DNA from: Clostridia bacterium
GTDB taxonomy: Bacteria; Bacillota; Clostridia; Christensenellales; Aristaeellaceae
Length of the DNA: 64,000 bases
Reading direction: 5' to 3'
NCBI GenBank assembly: GCA_017469265.1
Contig: JAFUGS010000008.1
Coordinates: 29,788-93,787, forward strand
Position 1 is the first letter of the stretch. Every line of letters begins with the position of its first letter. The notes under the pieces were generated by a model, which saw only the letters and a program-made list of their open reading frames with translations, searched no databases and was not told the DNA's origin. A program made the position numbers and the translations under genes. Shown here one piece after another: positions 43,529 through 52,400 of the stretch.

Positions 43529-44539
43529 ATGTCCCGTTTGCAATATTTCTGGAGACGGCTTATCAAAATGGACTGGAAAGCCATGTGGAAGACCACCGGG
43601 CTGTTGAAAAAGCGCAGCGGAAAAAGCCGGCTCTGGCTGCTGACGGATATGCTTCGCTGCGCGGTAAAGTATAACGCCGGGTATATCGATTACAAGATCG
43701 CGCAGATGTACCGGCTTACGGATGAACAAAGGAAAACGGTGATTACCCGCGGTATATCCAACGATATCGTTCGCCGGATGAACCCCAAAGAATACTGGCA
43801 CTTTTTCGATGATAAAACGGAATTTAATCAGACCTTCTCGAAATGGATTCCCCGGAAATGGCTTCGCATCGATGCGCAGACAGACCCAAATGCGCTTTTT
43901 GAGCTGTGCAGACGGAATGATGCCCTGCTTGGAAAACCGCTTGAAGGGTCCAGCGGTGTAGGCATCCAAAAATATACTTCGGAAGCTTGGAAAGCCGGCC
44001 CGGAAAGTTTTCTCAGCCGGCTGCGCCAGGATGGTATTGGTATTCTGGAGGAACTTGTGATCCAGCATCCCGCCATGGCGTCTCTATGTCCCACTTCTGT
44101 CAATACCTGCCGGATCGCTACGCTGCTGGGGGATAAACAGCAGGGAATTGTCTATGCTTTTCTGCGGATTGGCAACGGGAAGGTCATGGATAATGTTGAC
44201 TGTGGCGGCATGGCGGCCCGGATTGACCTGGAGTCCGGAAGGCTGCTGACAGTTGGGGCGGACAAACAGGGGAACACTTTTCTCAAGCACCCCATGACCG
44301 GAACAGGCATCGTAGGCTTCCAGATTCCTTACTGGGAAGAAGCAAAACGCATGTGCATGGAAGCGGCCCAGGTGATTCCCCAGATGCGCTTTATCGCGTG
44401 GGATGTGGCCATTACCGCCCAGGGACCGACGTTTATCGAAGGAAACAGCTTTCCTTCCCACGCCATTCCTCAGTTTGCGGCACATTATCCGAATGGCATC
44501 GGCATTCTTCCTGAGTTTGAGAAGTTTATTGACCTTTAA
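43529..44539 (+). CDS. Sugar-transfer-associated ATP-grasp protein
   Basis: 336 residues. An ATP-grasp fold: PLEGSSGVGIQKY near the nucleotide Lys/loop, LEELVIQHPAM, TCRIATLL, DNVDCGGMAARIDLESGRL and a C-terminal IAWDVAITAQGPTFIEGNSFPS with metal-binding Glu/Asn. This is the pattern of the ATPgrasp_ST family, often found with polysaccharide biosynthesis genes. It probably ligates a carboxylate to an amine or thiol; the substrates are unknown. It follows ychF by 27 bases, with no sugar-transfer genes adjacent. Confidence 0.82.
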   Translation: MSRLQYFWRRLIKMDWKAMWKTTGLLKKRSGKSRLWLLTDMLRCAVKYNAGYIDYKIAQMYRLTDEQRKTVITRGISNDIVRRMNPKEYWHFFDDKTEFNQTFSKWIPRKWLRIDAQTDPNALFELCRRNDALLGKPLEGSSGVGIQKYTSEAWKAGPESFLSRLRQDGIGILEELVIQHPAMASLCPTSVNTCRIATLLGDKQQGIVYAFLRIGNGKVMDNVDCGGMAARIDLESGRLLTVGADKQGNTFLKHPMTGTGIVGFQIPYWEEAKRMCMEAAQVIPQMRFIAWDVAITAQGPTFIEGNSFPSHAIPQFAAHYPNGIGILPEFEKFIDL

Positions 44540-44547
44540 AAAAACAC

Positions 44548-44576
44548 TTGCATTTGTTTAAGAATGATGGTAAAAT
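44548..44576 (+). promoter_or_regulatory. rplS promoter
   Basis: TTGCAT (44548-44553), 17-base spacer and TAAAAT (44571-44576), with a TGG extended -10. Confidence 0.83.
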
Positions 44577-44582
44577 TCAAAG

Positions 44583-44677
44583 GCTATGCGGGCGGTCCTC
44601 TGGTCGGGATCATGGCCTGTCCGTTCGGGCAGGTGAACCGGCGAATGAACGTCTGAGAGGGAAGGAGGCACATCAAC
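44583..44677 (+). ncRNA. Ribosomal protein L19 leader (candidate)
   Basis: The about 95-base leader before rplS holds a hairpin CCTGTCC / GGGCAGG (about 44612-44629) and further paired GC-rich segments. Its position and size match the L19 leader RNA of Firmicutes, which autoregulates rplS. The assignment rests on position and folding by eye. Confidence 0.55.
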
Positions 44678-45028
44678 ATGAATGAGATCATTCGTTCCAT
44701 CGAGGCCAAGCAGCTGCGGACCGATCTTCCTCAGATCAACGTTGGCGACACTGTTCGCGTCTGGGTGAAGGTTGTGGAAGGTACCCGTGAGCGGCTTCAG
44801 GCTTTCGAAGGCACTGTGATTGCCAAGCGCAACGGCGGCGTCCGTGAGACGTTTACGGTCCGTCGGGTTTCCTATGGTATCGGCGTGGAACGCACGTTCC
44901 CGATCCACTCCCCCCGCGTTGACCGCGTGGAAGTGATCCGGCACGGCAAGGTTCGCCGCGCGAAGCTCTACTATCTGCGTGATCGGCAGGGCAAGGCCGC
45001 GAAAATCAAGGAAGTCAAGCGCGTTTGA
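44678..45028 (+). CDS. rplS: 50S ribosomal protein L19
   Basis: 116 residues from ATG at 44678, with AAGGAGG 9 bases upstream. L19 lies at the 30S-50S interface. The family pattern is clear: [57 protein letters not shown] and [17 protein letters not shown]. It is monocistronic, with a terminator behind it. Confidence 0.98.
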   Translation: MNEIIRSIEAKQLRTDLPQINVGDTVRVWVKVVEGTRERLQAFEGTVIAKRNGGVRETFTVRRVSYGIGVERTFPIHSPRVDRVEVIRHGKVRRAKLYYLRDRQGKAAKIKEVKRV

Positions 45029-45039
45029 TGGTGCTGAAA

Positions 45040-45073
45040 GAGTCCCCCTTTTCAGGGGGCTTTTTCTTTTTTG
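45040..45073 (+). terminator. rplS terminator
   Basis: CCCCC (45044-45048) and GGGGG (45055-45059) around a short loop, followed by a T-rich tract. Confidence 0.88.
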
Positions 45074-45102
45074 TTGCATTTCATCCTGGAAGCGCATATA
45101 AT
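45074..45102 (+). promoter_or_regulatory. Promoter of DUF2461 gene and downstream cluster
   Basis: TTGCAT (45074-45079), 17-base spacer and TATAAT (45097-45102), preceded by GCGCA. It overlaps the end of the rplS terminator T tract. Confidence 0.85.
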
Positions 45103-45128
45103 AGAAGGGATTTTTACGGAGGTGTTTC

Positions 45129-45812
45129 ATGTTCACCGGTTTTACGGATGAAACGGTTCAGTTTTTTCTGGATCTGCGTTTCCATAACTATACGGATTTT
45201 TTCCACGAAAACCATGATCGCTACGTTGAAGTTGTTCAGCAGCCTTTTTATGCGCTGATCAGTGATCTGGCCGAAACGGCGCTGCGCATTGACCCGCGAA
45301 TGGAAGTGCGACCCTATAAATGCCTCAGTCGGATCCATCGGGATACGCGCTTTTCCCGGGACAAGAGTCCCTATCGGGATCATCTGTGGTTCCTTTTCCG
45401 CCGGGAGGCGGAGCCAAGAGAAAAATCTCTTTTCTATTATGGCGAGTTCGGTCCGGACCGGCTGGACTGGGGAATGGGAATCTGGGGGGAAAACAGGGAC
45501 GTAATGGATCTCTTCCGCCGGAAACTGGCGGCTAACCCGGACGGCATGCTCGCGATGATCCGTGACATGGATCTGCCCGGAAGGCATCTGGGGCTGGGCG
45601 GAAGCGCGTTCAAGCGACTGGAGGTTCCGCCGCAGATTCCGCCGGAGCTTGACCGCTGGTATCGGGCCAAGGATATGTATGTCGGCAAGGTTATGCCATC
45701 GTATCACTGGGCTTTCTCGGAGAAACTTCGAAAGGAGATGGCCAGGGATATGCTGGCTCTGGCTCCGTTGTATCAGATGCTGCGCGGGCTTTCGGATGAC
45801 CTGCAGTCTTGA
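45129..45812 (+). CDS. DUF2461 family protein
   Basis: 227 residues. The DUF2461 (TIGR02453) pattern is visible: FTDETVQFFLDLRFHNYTDFFHENHDRY at the start, RIHRDTRFSRDKSPYRDHLWFLF and DWGMGIWGE in the middle. Members are soluble proteins of unknown function, widespread in bacteria and some fungi. Conserved Arg, Asp and Lys suggest an enzyme active site. It begins the long plus-strand run after rplS. Confidence 0.85.
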   Translation: MFTGFTDETVQFFLDLRFHNYTDFFHENHDRYVEVVQQPFYALISDLAETALRIDPRMEVRPYKCLSRIHRDTRFSRDKSPYRDHLWFLFRREAEPREKSLFYYGEFGPDRLDWGMGIWGENRDVMDLFRRKLAANPDGMLAMIRDMDLPGRHLGLGGSAFKRLEVPPQIPPELDRWYRAKDMYVGKVMPSYHWAFSEKLRKEMARDMLALAPLYQMLRGLSDDLQS

Positions 45813-45876
45813 GAAAAAAGGGAAGGACATACCGGTCAGGATGACAGCCGGCCGGAATAAGGAAGGAGAGTTTTCC

Positions 45877-47388
45877 ATGAATTGGATGCAGTTGAAAAGC
45901 GGATCGGATGTACGGGGCAAGGCAGTCGGAGAAGGTGCCGTCATTACGGAACAGGTTGCTTCCGCGCTGGGAATGGCGTTCGCGCAATGGCTTGCTGAAA
46001 AGCTGAACAAACCGGTGGATCAGATTGTGGTTTCCCTGGGACGGGACAGCCGGATTACCGGGCCGACCTTGCTGCGCGCGACCGCTGAGGGGATTCGAAA
46101 AGCAGGCGCCAGCGTGCTGGACTTTGGCATGTGCACAACGCCCGCGATGTTTATGAGCATTATTACACCCGGCTTTTCACCGGATGGCTCTGTGATGATT
46201 ACCGCTAGTCATCATCCCTGGGATCGGAACGGTTTAAAGTTCTTTACCCCCGATGGCGGAATTGAGAGCAGCGATGTGGAGCAGCTGCTTCAGCTTGCTT
46301 CAGCCCTGCATCCGGAAGATAAGGTTCCTGCTGGAAGCTATCAGGAAAAGGCTTTTCTGCCTGTATATATGGATCAGCTGTCGGAGCGAATCCGGTCCGG
46401 GCTCGGGACCAGTGACAGCAAGCCGTTACAGGGTCTTCATGTCGTCGTGGACGCTGGCAATGGCGCCGGCGGCTTCTACGAAAAGCTGATGGCCCGACTG
46501 GGTGCGGATACGGCTGGCAGTCAGTTTCTGGATCCCGATGGAATGTTTCCGAATCACATCCCGAATCCGGAAAACGAGGAGGCCATGGCCAGTGTCTGTG
46601 AGGCAGTAAAACGCGCCGGGGCGGATCTGGGCGTGATCTTCGATACCGACTGTGACCGCGCCGCGATTGTGGACGGACAGGGACGGGAGATTAATCGGAA
46701 TCGGCTGATCGCCCTGATCGGCGCCATCCTCATGGAACAGGAGCCTGGCTGCACGATCGTGACCGACTCCGTCACCTCCGCAGGGCTGAAGTCCTTCATC
46801 ACGGAGCATGGCGGTGTTCATTACCGCTTTAAGCGTGGATACAGGAATGTGATTGACGAGGCCATCCGTCTGAACCAGCAGGGAATATCCTGCCCCCTGG
46901 CCATCGAAACCAGTGGACACGCCGCTTTACGGGAAAACCATTTTCTGGACGACGGCATGTATTTGGTGACTGTGCTGATTGTCCGCGCGATGCAGATGAA
47001 ACGGCAGGGAAAAACGCTTTCCAACCTGATTGAAACGCTGAAGGAGCCTGTGGAAAGCAGAGAAATCCGTCTGTCCATCACAGAGAAGGATTTCCGGCAA
47101 AAGGGACAGGAAGCCATTGACCGCGTGCTTTCCTTTGCGCAGTCCGCACCCGCGTGGCATATCGCTCCGGATAACAGGGAAGGCATTCGTGTCAGTTTTG
47201 ACCTGGACGGACAATCGGACGCGGGCTGGTTCCTGCTCCGGCTCAGTGTCCACGACCCTGTGCTTCCGCTGAACTGCGAAGCGGATGTGGCCGGCGGAGT
47301 CCATGCCATTCTGCTCGCGCTTAATCAGGCGCTGGAAGGACTGGAAGGAATTGACTTTTCTCCGCTGCGGAAGGCAATCGAGGCATAA
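45877..47388 (+). CDS. Phosphohexomutase (phosphomannomutase/phosphoglucomutase family)
   Basis: 503 residues from ATG at 45877, after GGAAGGAGAG. An alpha-D-phosphohexomutase with four domains: phosphoserine loop MITASHHPWDRNGLKFF, metal loop FDTDCDRAAIVDG, and the sugar-binding loop AIETSGHAALREN in domain 3. It moves phosphate between C1 and C6 of glucose or mannose (or glucosamine). Which sugar is not clear; it is more divergent than ManB/GlmM, and is close in form to the mutases of clostridial mannose metabolism. It lies 64 bases after DUF2461. Confidence 0.9.
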   Translation: MNWMQLKSGSDVRGKAVGEGAVITEQVASALGMAFAQWLAEKLNKPVDQIVVSLGRDSRITGPTLLRATAEGIRKAGASVLDFGMCTTPAMFMSIITPGFSPDGSVMITASHHPWDRNGLKFFTPDGGIESSDVEQLLQLASALHPEDKVPAGSYQEKAFLPVYMDQLSERIRSGLGTSDSKPLQGLHVVVDAGNGAGGFYEKLMARLGADTAGSQFLDPDGMFPNHIPNPENEEAMASVCEAVKRAGADLGVIFDTDCDRAAIVDGQGREINRNRLIALIGAILMEQEPGCTIVTDSVTSAGLKSFITEHGGVHYRFKRGYRNVIDEAIRLNQQGISCPLAIETSGHAALRENHFLDDGMYLVTVLIVRAMQMKRQGKTLSNLIETLKEPVESREIRLSITEKDFRQKGQEAIDRVLSFAQSAPAWHIAPDNREGIRVSFDLDGQSDAGWFLLRLSVHDPVLPLNCEADVAGGVHAILLALNQALEGLEGIDFSPLRKAIEA

Positions 47389-47476
47389 GCAGTGAGATTA
47401 TGAACGGGCGAGGCATAAAGCTGACAGCTTGGTTTCCCGATTCGCCCCGCCTATGAATTAAGGAGAACGAAGTACT

Positions 47477-48436
47477 TTGCCGGAAATCAATTGGTACCCG
47501 GGTCATATGGCAAAAGCCAGGCGACTGCTGTTGGAGCAGCTGCGCAGGGTGGATCTGGTCATCGAGCTCTGTGACGCGCGTCTGCCCTATTCCAGCCGGA
47601 ATCCCGATCTGGACCGCCTGGCAGCGGGAAAGCGGCGTATTCTTCTGCTGAATAAAGCAGATCTGGCGGATCCGCATATCAGTGCCAGCTGGCTGCAGCG
47701 TTTTCAATCCCAGGGGATAAAAGCGGCGCTTGTTCAGGCCAGAAGCATGAAACAAAAAGAAGCGCTCGCCGCGATTGAGGCACAGACCCGGGACGCGGTG
47801 GAGCAGGCGGCCTTGAAGGGCGTCCGGAAGACGGTTCGCGCGATGGTGGTCGGTGTGCCAAATGTGGGAAAGAGTACCTATATCAATCGCCTGCATGGCG
47901 GCGCCATCGCGAAGACAGGGGACCTGCCCGGGGTGACCCGCAGCAATCAGTGGGTTAAAATCAGCCCTTATCTTGAATTGCTGGATACGCCGGGTCTGCT
48001 GTGGCCAAGACTGGATGATCAGACCGCCGCGCGCAGATTATGCTATCTTGGGACTGTTCGGGATGAAATCCTGGATCTGGATGATCTGACACTGCATCTT
48101 CTGGACGATCTGGCTGACACGCGTCCGCAGTGTCTGGCCGAACGTTACCATGTTTCGGACACTTCCCTGCGCGGCGTCTTCCTGATGGACGCCGTATGCC
48201 GCGGCCGCGGTTTTCTCCTGAAAGGCGGCACTTTTGATTATGATCGCTGCTGCAAGGTGGTGCTGGATGAGTTTCGCGCGGGAAAGCTGGGCAGAATCAC
48301 GCTTGAGTCTCCGGACGATCCGGCGCCTTCCATGCCTGTCACCGATGCACCGGGTCAGGTTGGCTTTGATGATCCAGAGACGGAGCAGCCGGACGCTGTT
48401 CCCGCAGCACTGGATGATCCCAAAACGGAGAGATAG
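47477..48436 (+). CDS. rbgA: Ribosome biogenesis GTPase RbgA (YlqF)
   Basis: 319 residues from TTG at 47477. A circularly permuted GTPase: WYPGHMAKARR at the start, LLNKADLADP (G4), then VGVPNVGKSTYINRL (G1) and DTPGLLWPRL (G3), with the C-terminal ANTAR-like domain around 200-280. RbgA is needed for late 50S assembly. The gene order rplS-rbgA-rnhB is well conserved in Firmicutes; here DUF2461 and the mutase are inserted. The extra about 35-residue acidic tail is unusual. Confidence 0.95.
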   Translation: MPEINWYPGHMAKARRLLLEQLRRVDLVIELCDARLPYSSRNPDLDRLAAGKRRILLLNKADLADPHISASWLQRFQSQGIKAALVQARSMKQKEALAAIEAQTRDAVEQAALKGVRKTVRAMVVGVPNVGKSTYINRLHGGAIAKTGDLPGVTRSNQWVKISPYLELLDTPGLLWPRLDDQTAARRLCYLGTVRDEILDLDDLTLHLLDDLADTRPQCLAERYHVSDTSLRGVFLMDAVCRGRGFLLKGGTFDYDRCCKVVLDEFRAGKLGRITLESPDDPAPSMPVTDAPGQVGFDDPETEQPDAVPAALDDPKTER

Positions 48437-48437
48437 A

Positions 48438-49061
48438 ATGGCAAACGCAAAACGGGAAGAACGCGCACGCGCTCTGATGGCTTTTGATGATAAGTGGCGC
48501 GATCTCGGACTTGTCGCGGGGATGGATGAAGTTGGCCGCGGCCCTCTGGCCGGGGACGTGGTTACAGCCTGTGTTGTTATGCCGCGCGAGCCGTTGCTGC
48601 TCTGGGTTGATGACAGCAAGAAGCTCAGCGAATCCCGCAGAGAGCAGGTCTATGATCAAATCATGTCAACCGCGCTTTATGTGGGTATTGGCAGGATGAG
48701 CCCGGAAACCATCGACCGCGTCAATATCCTCGAGGCCACGCGGCTGGCCATGCGGCAGGCGGCGTCGCAGATTCCCGCGGATGTTTTTCTGATTGACGCA
48801 GTTCGGGATCTCGGGCTGCCCGGACAGGAAATTGCCATCATCAAGGGTGATGCGACTTCCTATGTCATCGCCGCGGCCAGCATTGTGGCCAAAGTTACCA
48901 GGGACCGTGAAATGCGCGCGCTGGATGCGGTCTATCCGCAATACGGTTTTGCGCGAAACAAGGGGTATGGAACCGCGGAGCATATTGCGGCCCTCAGACA
49001 GTTCGGTCCAAGCCCCTGTCACCGGCGCTCCTTTATCGGTCATTTTGTTGCTGACATCTGA
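48438..49061 (+). CDS. rnhB: Ribonuclease HII
   Basis: 207 residues from ATG at 48438, one base after the rbgA stop; the frame is open upstream inside rbgA. It cleaves RNA at RNA-DNA junctions. Active-site Asp/Glu are in AGMDEVGRGPLAGDVV, and IIKGDATSYVIAAASIVAKVTRD is the type-2 signature. An rnhA gene (RNase HI) lies at the other end of this run. Confidence 0.96.
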   Translation: MANAKREERARALMAFDDKWRDLGLVAGMDEVGRGPLAGDVVTACVVMPREPLLLWVDDSKKLSESRREQVYDQIMSTALYVGIGRMSPETIDRVNILEATRLAMRQAASQIPADVFLIDAVRDLGLPGQEIAIIKGDATSYVIAAASIVAKVTRDREMRALDAVYPQYGFARNKGYGTAEHIAALRQFGPSPCHRRSFIGHFVADI

Positions 49062-49120
49062 TCAGGGAACCATCTGCGCCGGAATGATCCGTCCTTTCTC
49101 CAAGGAGATGAGAAAGCAAA

Positions 49121-49483
49121 ATGGAAACCTATGAAACAGGGCTGAAGGGCGAAGAAATCGCGGCACAGTACCTTTCCGAACATGGGATGCGCCTTCTGGA
49201 GCACAGGTATCGGGAAAAGACGGGAGAGATCGATCTGATCATGGAGGATGGGGATACGCTTGTTTTTGTGGAAGTGAAGGCCCGCTTCAGCTGCACATCG
49301 AAGGGAGACGGCCTCCGTGCCGTGACGACCGCAAAACAGAAAAAAATCGCGAAAACCGCAACCCTCTATCTGCTCAAGCATGGTTGGATGCGCCGGAGCA
49401 TCCGCTTTGATGTCGTGGAAGTAGGCGGAGAGGACATTCTGCATGTACCGAACGCTTTTCAACCAGGAGGAATGATATTTTGA
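49121..49483 (+). CDS. YraN / UPF0102 nuclease-like protein
   Basis: 120 residues. YraN family with an endonuclease-like fold: GLKGEEIAAQYLSEHGMRLLEHRYREKTGEIDLI, the VFVEVKAR motif (with the acidic-Lys pattern of restriction-like nucleases) and IRFDVVEV. Function is not established. It is typically next to rnhB and dprA, as here. It overlaps the next gene by 4 bases. Confidence 0.93.
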   Translation: METYETGLKGEEIAAQYLSEHGMRLLEHRYREKTGEIDLIMEDGDTLVFVEVKARFSCTSKGDGLRAVTTAKQKKIAKTATLYLLKHGWMRRSIRFDVVEVGGEDILHVPNAFQPGGMIF

Positions 49484-52400
49484 TTCTTACGGGAAATCAC
49501 TTGCCGCAGGACGGAACCGGAAGAAAACCGACCCGGGGTTTATGGTTCCGTTTTTCCACCTTTCAGGGCCAGAAATGCCGGATAGGTCTGTTCCTGATCC
49601 TGCTGCATGTACTGCTGCTTTTATGTGCCGGATCCGCTGCGGAGAATCTGCTGGCCAACGGCAGCTTTGAGGAGACGGACGCGCAGGGAAACCTCATCGG
49701 CTGGTCAGAGGATGCTTATATTCTGGAAGAAGGATATACTGTCTTCTCTGTTCAGGCGGAAGAAGGAAATTCCGACAACCATGTGGCGTCCATTCGTAAT
49801 ATCGGGGCCAATGACGCCCGGTTTTCGCAGACCGTATCCGTTGAGCCGGAATCCCTGTATCGGTTCAGCGGCCTGATTAAAGCGAAAAACGTACAGGACG
49901 GGCGCGGCGCGAATCTTTCCATTGAAGGATTATACGTGTTCAGCGAAAGCGTTTTTGATACCGATGGCGTCTGGCAGCGGATTGAGTGGTATGGGGAAAC
50001 AGGGGAGGATCAGACCACGGTCACTCTGTTTGCCCGGCTAGGCGGATACAGTGGTGAGAGTACCGGACAGGCATGGTTTGATGACCTGCGGCTGGAGGAG
50101 GTAGACGCGGTTCCTGGAGACGGAATTGCATCCCGTTGGTACACCCAGAAACAGATTGGAGTATATGAGGAAGATGAAGAGGACCTGCAGCCATCCGGTG
50201 CTTCCGCCGCGTGGCCGCGGCTTATTCTCCTGTCCCTTTTCTATACCATTATCGCACTGACATGTCTGCAACATCTTCGCGCCAGGGCTTTCCATCACCC
50301 GGAGGCATCGGCCGACCTTTCAGAAGACCGGAAAGGAAAAGCTGTTTTCATCGCGGGATTGCTGGCAGCCCTGCTGCTCAGGATGGTCATCAGTTTTTAT
50401 GTGAGCGGTTACATGGTGGATGTAAACTGTTTCCTTTCCTGGGGCGGCACCATGGCGGATGTAGGCCCGCTGCGGTTTTATCCCGCGACCAGCTTCTGCG
50501 ATTATCCTCCGGCATATACTTATATTCTTGGCCTGAACGCGCTGGTCTGCAAATGGATTCCGGGGCTGAGTGAAGGCGCTGTCCGTGTTGTCTACCGCTT
50601 TATCCCTGCGCTCTGCGATGTGCTGAGCTGTATGGTACTGGAGCGTTTTTTTGCCCGCAGAGCATCCAGCCTGCCCGCCTTTCTGCGGCGCGGCGCAATT
50701 CTGCTTCTGGCCTTTCACCCTGTCACCATCATGAATTCTGCCGCGTGGGGACAAATGGACAGCGCGCTGGCGCTGTTGATCCTCCTGGTGGCGGTCTGGG
50801 CGATCGAAGGGCGGTGGCATCTGGCGCTTCCCTGTTATATGCTGGCCGTGCTCGTCAAACCACAGGCACTGATGCTTGGTTTTCTTGGGCTGACTGCCTT
50901 CCTTCTGTGCTGGATCCGTCAGAAGAGCAACCGCCATTCCATGCTTTGGGGCATTGGCGCTGCTTTTGCGGTTCTGCTTATCATCGTTGTTCCGTTTTCC
51001 ATCCATCAGGATCCGTTCTGGATCGTCAGCCAGTACAGTGAAACGCTGGCTTCCTATCCCTATGCGACGGTCAATACAGCCAATTTCTATTACCTGTTTG
51101 ACGGCAACTGGGACGCAATCCAGTATCCAGCTGCAAAAGGAGCCATCCTTATGCTGGCTGCGCTCTCCCTGACCTATGGAACGTACTATTTCTTCCAGGG
51201 GAGAAAGTACTGGAAAAAAATCTGGATTGAGGGAGCGCTGGCAGGCCTCTTCTCGCTCTTTTTTATCCTGTGCGCAGCCGGGGTGACAGGCGCTTCCTGG
51301 AGCATTGTAGGAATTGGCGCCATGGCATTTGCCTTTCTGATTGTCCTGAGCCTGTATCTGCGAAAAAAGGAGATTTCTTTTTTACCCTATCTGGGCGGAT
51401 TACTTTTCATGATCCTTTATGTCTTCGGCGTTAAAATGCATGAACGGTACATTTTCCCGGCTTTTCTGCTTCTGGCGCTTGCCTATGGCATTCAGCGGGA
51501 TCGAAGAATTCTCGTCATGCTTCTGGGTCTGACAGTGACTTCTTTCCTCAATGAAGGAATCGTCCTGGACAACAGCATTCGCCTTGGCTCCGCCATGGGA
51601 CATCTGAACCAGGACACCCACATTCTGGCTCAGCTTCTTTCTCTTTTGAATTGCATGCTGACCGTTTACGCGGTCTATGCCGGCGTAAAAATGGCATTGC
51701 CGGCAGTCCGCGGGGATGAAGCTCCAGCACCTTTCGCCGGTGGCGTCAACCGGAAAGAGAAGGGAAAAACCATAGAGAACGAAGCGCCAGACGGGATGGG
51801 GTGCGCCTGGACCGCGTCGTCGATGCCGACGATTCTGCGGGACTGGAAGACGGACAACCGGCTGCACTGGCGCAGAAAAGACACGCTTCTGCTGACCGGT
51901 ATCACAATGATCTACGCGGTCATTTCCCTTGTGACCCTCGGCAGCACAAAAGCGCCGCAGACAGCCTGGACCTCTTCTGAATACACGGAAAATGTCATTT
52001 TCGATCTGGGCGAATCGCAGGAAAACTTTGCCATGCTTTATTTCGCCCGGGTCAGTCGATACGACTTCAGTGTGGCGGTCAGCGATGATGGCATGCGCTG
52101 GGAGGACGAAACCTGGGCGCAGATGGATCAGGGCCAGTGCTGGAAATGGAAGTACGTGACCGAGAGCACCGCCTCCGCCTCGGGTACACGGTCCTACGGT
52201 TCTCAGCGGCATTGGTTCTCCGGCCGATATGTCCGCATCACGGCGCATCAGATCAATCTTGCACTATGCGAGGTTCTCTTCCGGGATGACAACGGCCGGC
52301 AGCTGCCCATTGTATCCGTCGTCCGGGAGGGTGGGGATGAAACGTCTCCGCTGTATTCCGATCCTGAAAACCTCACGGATGAACAAAACACCTTTGAAGG

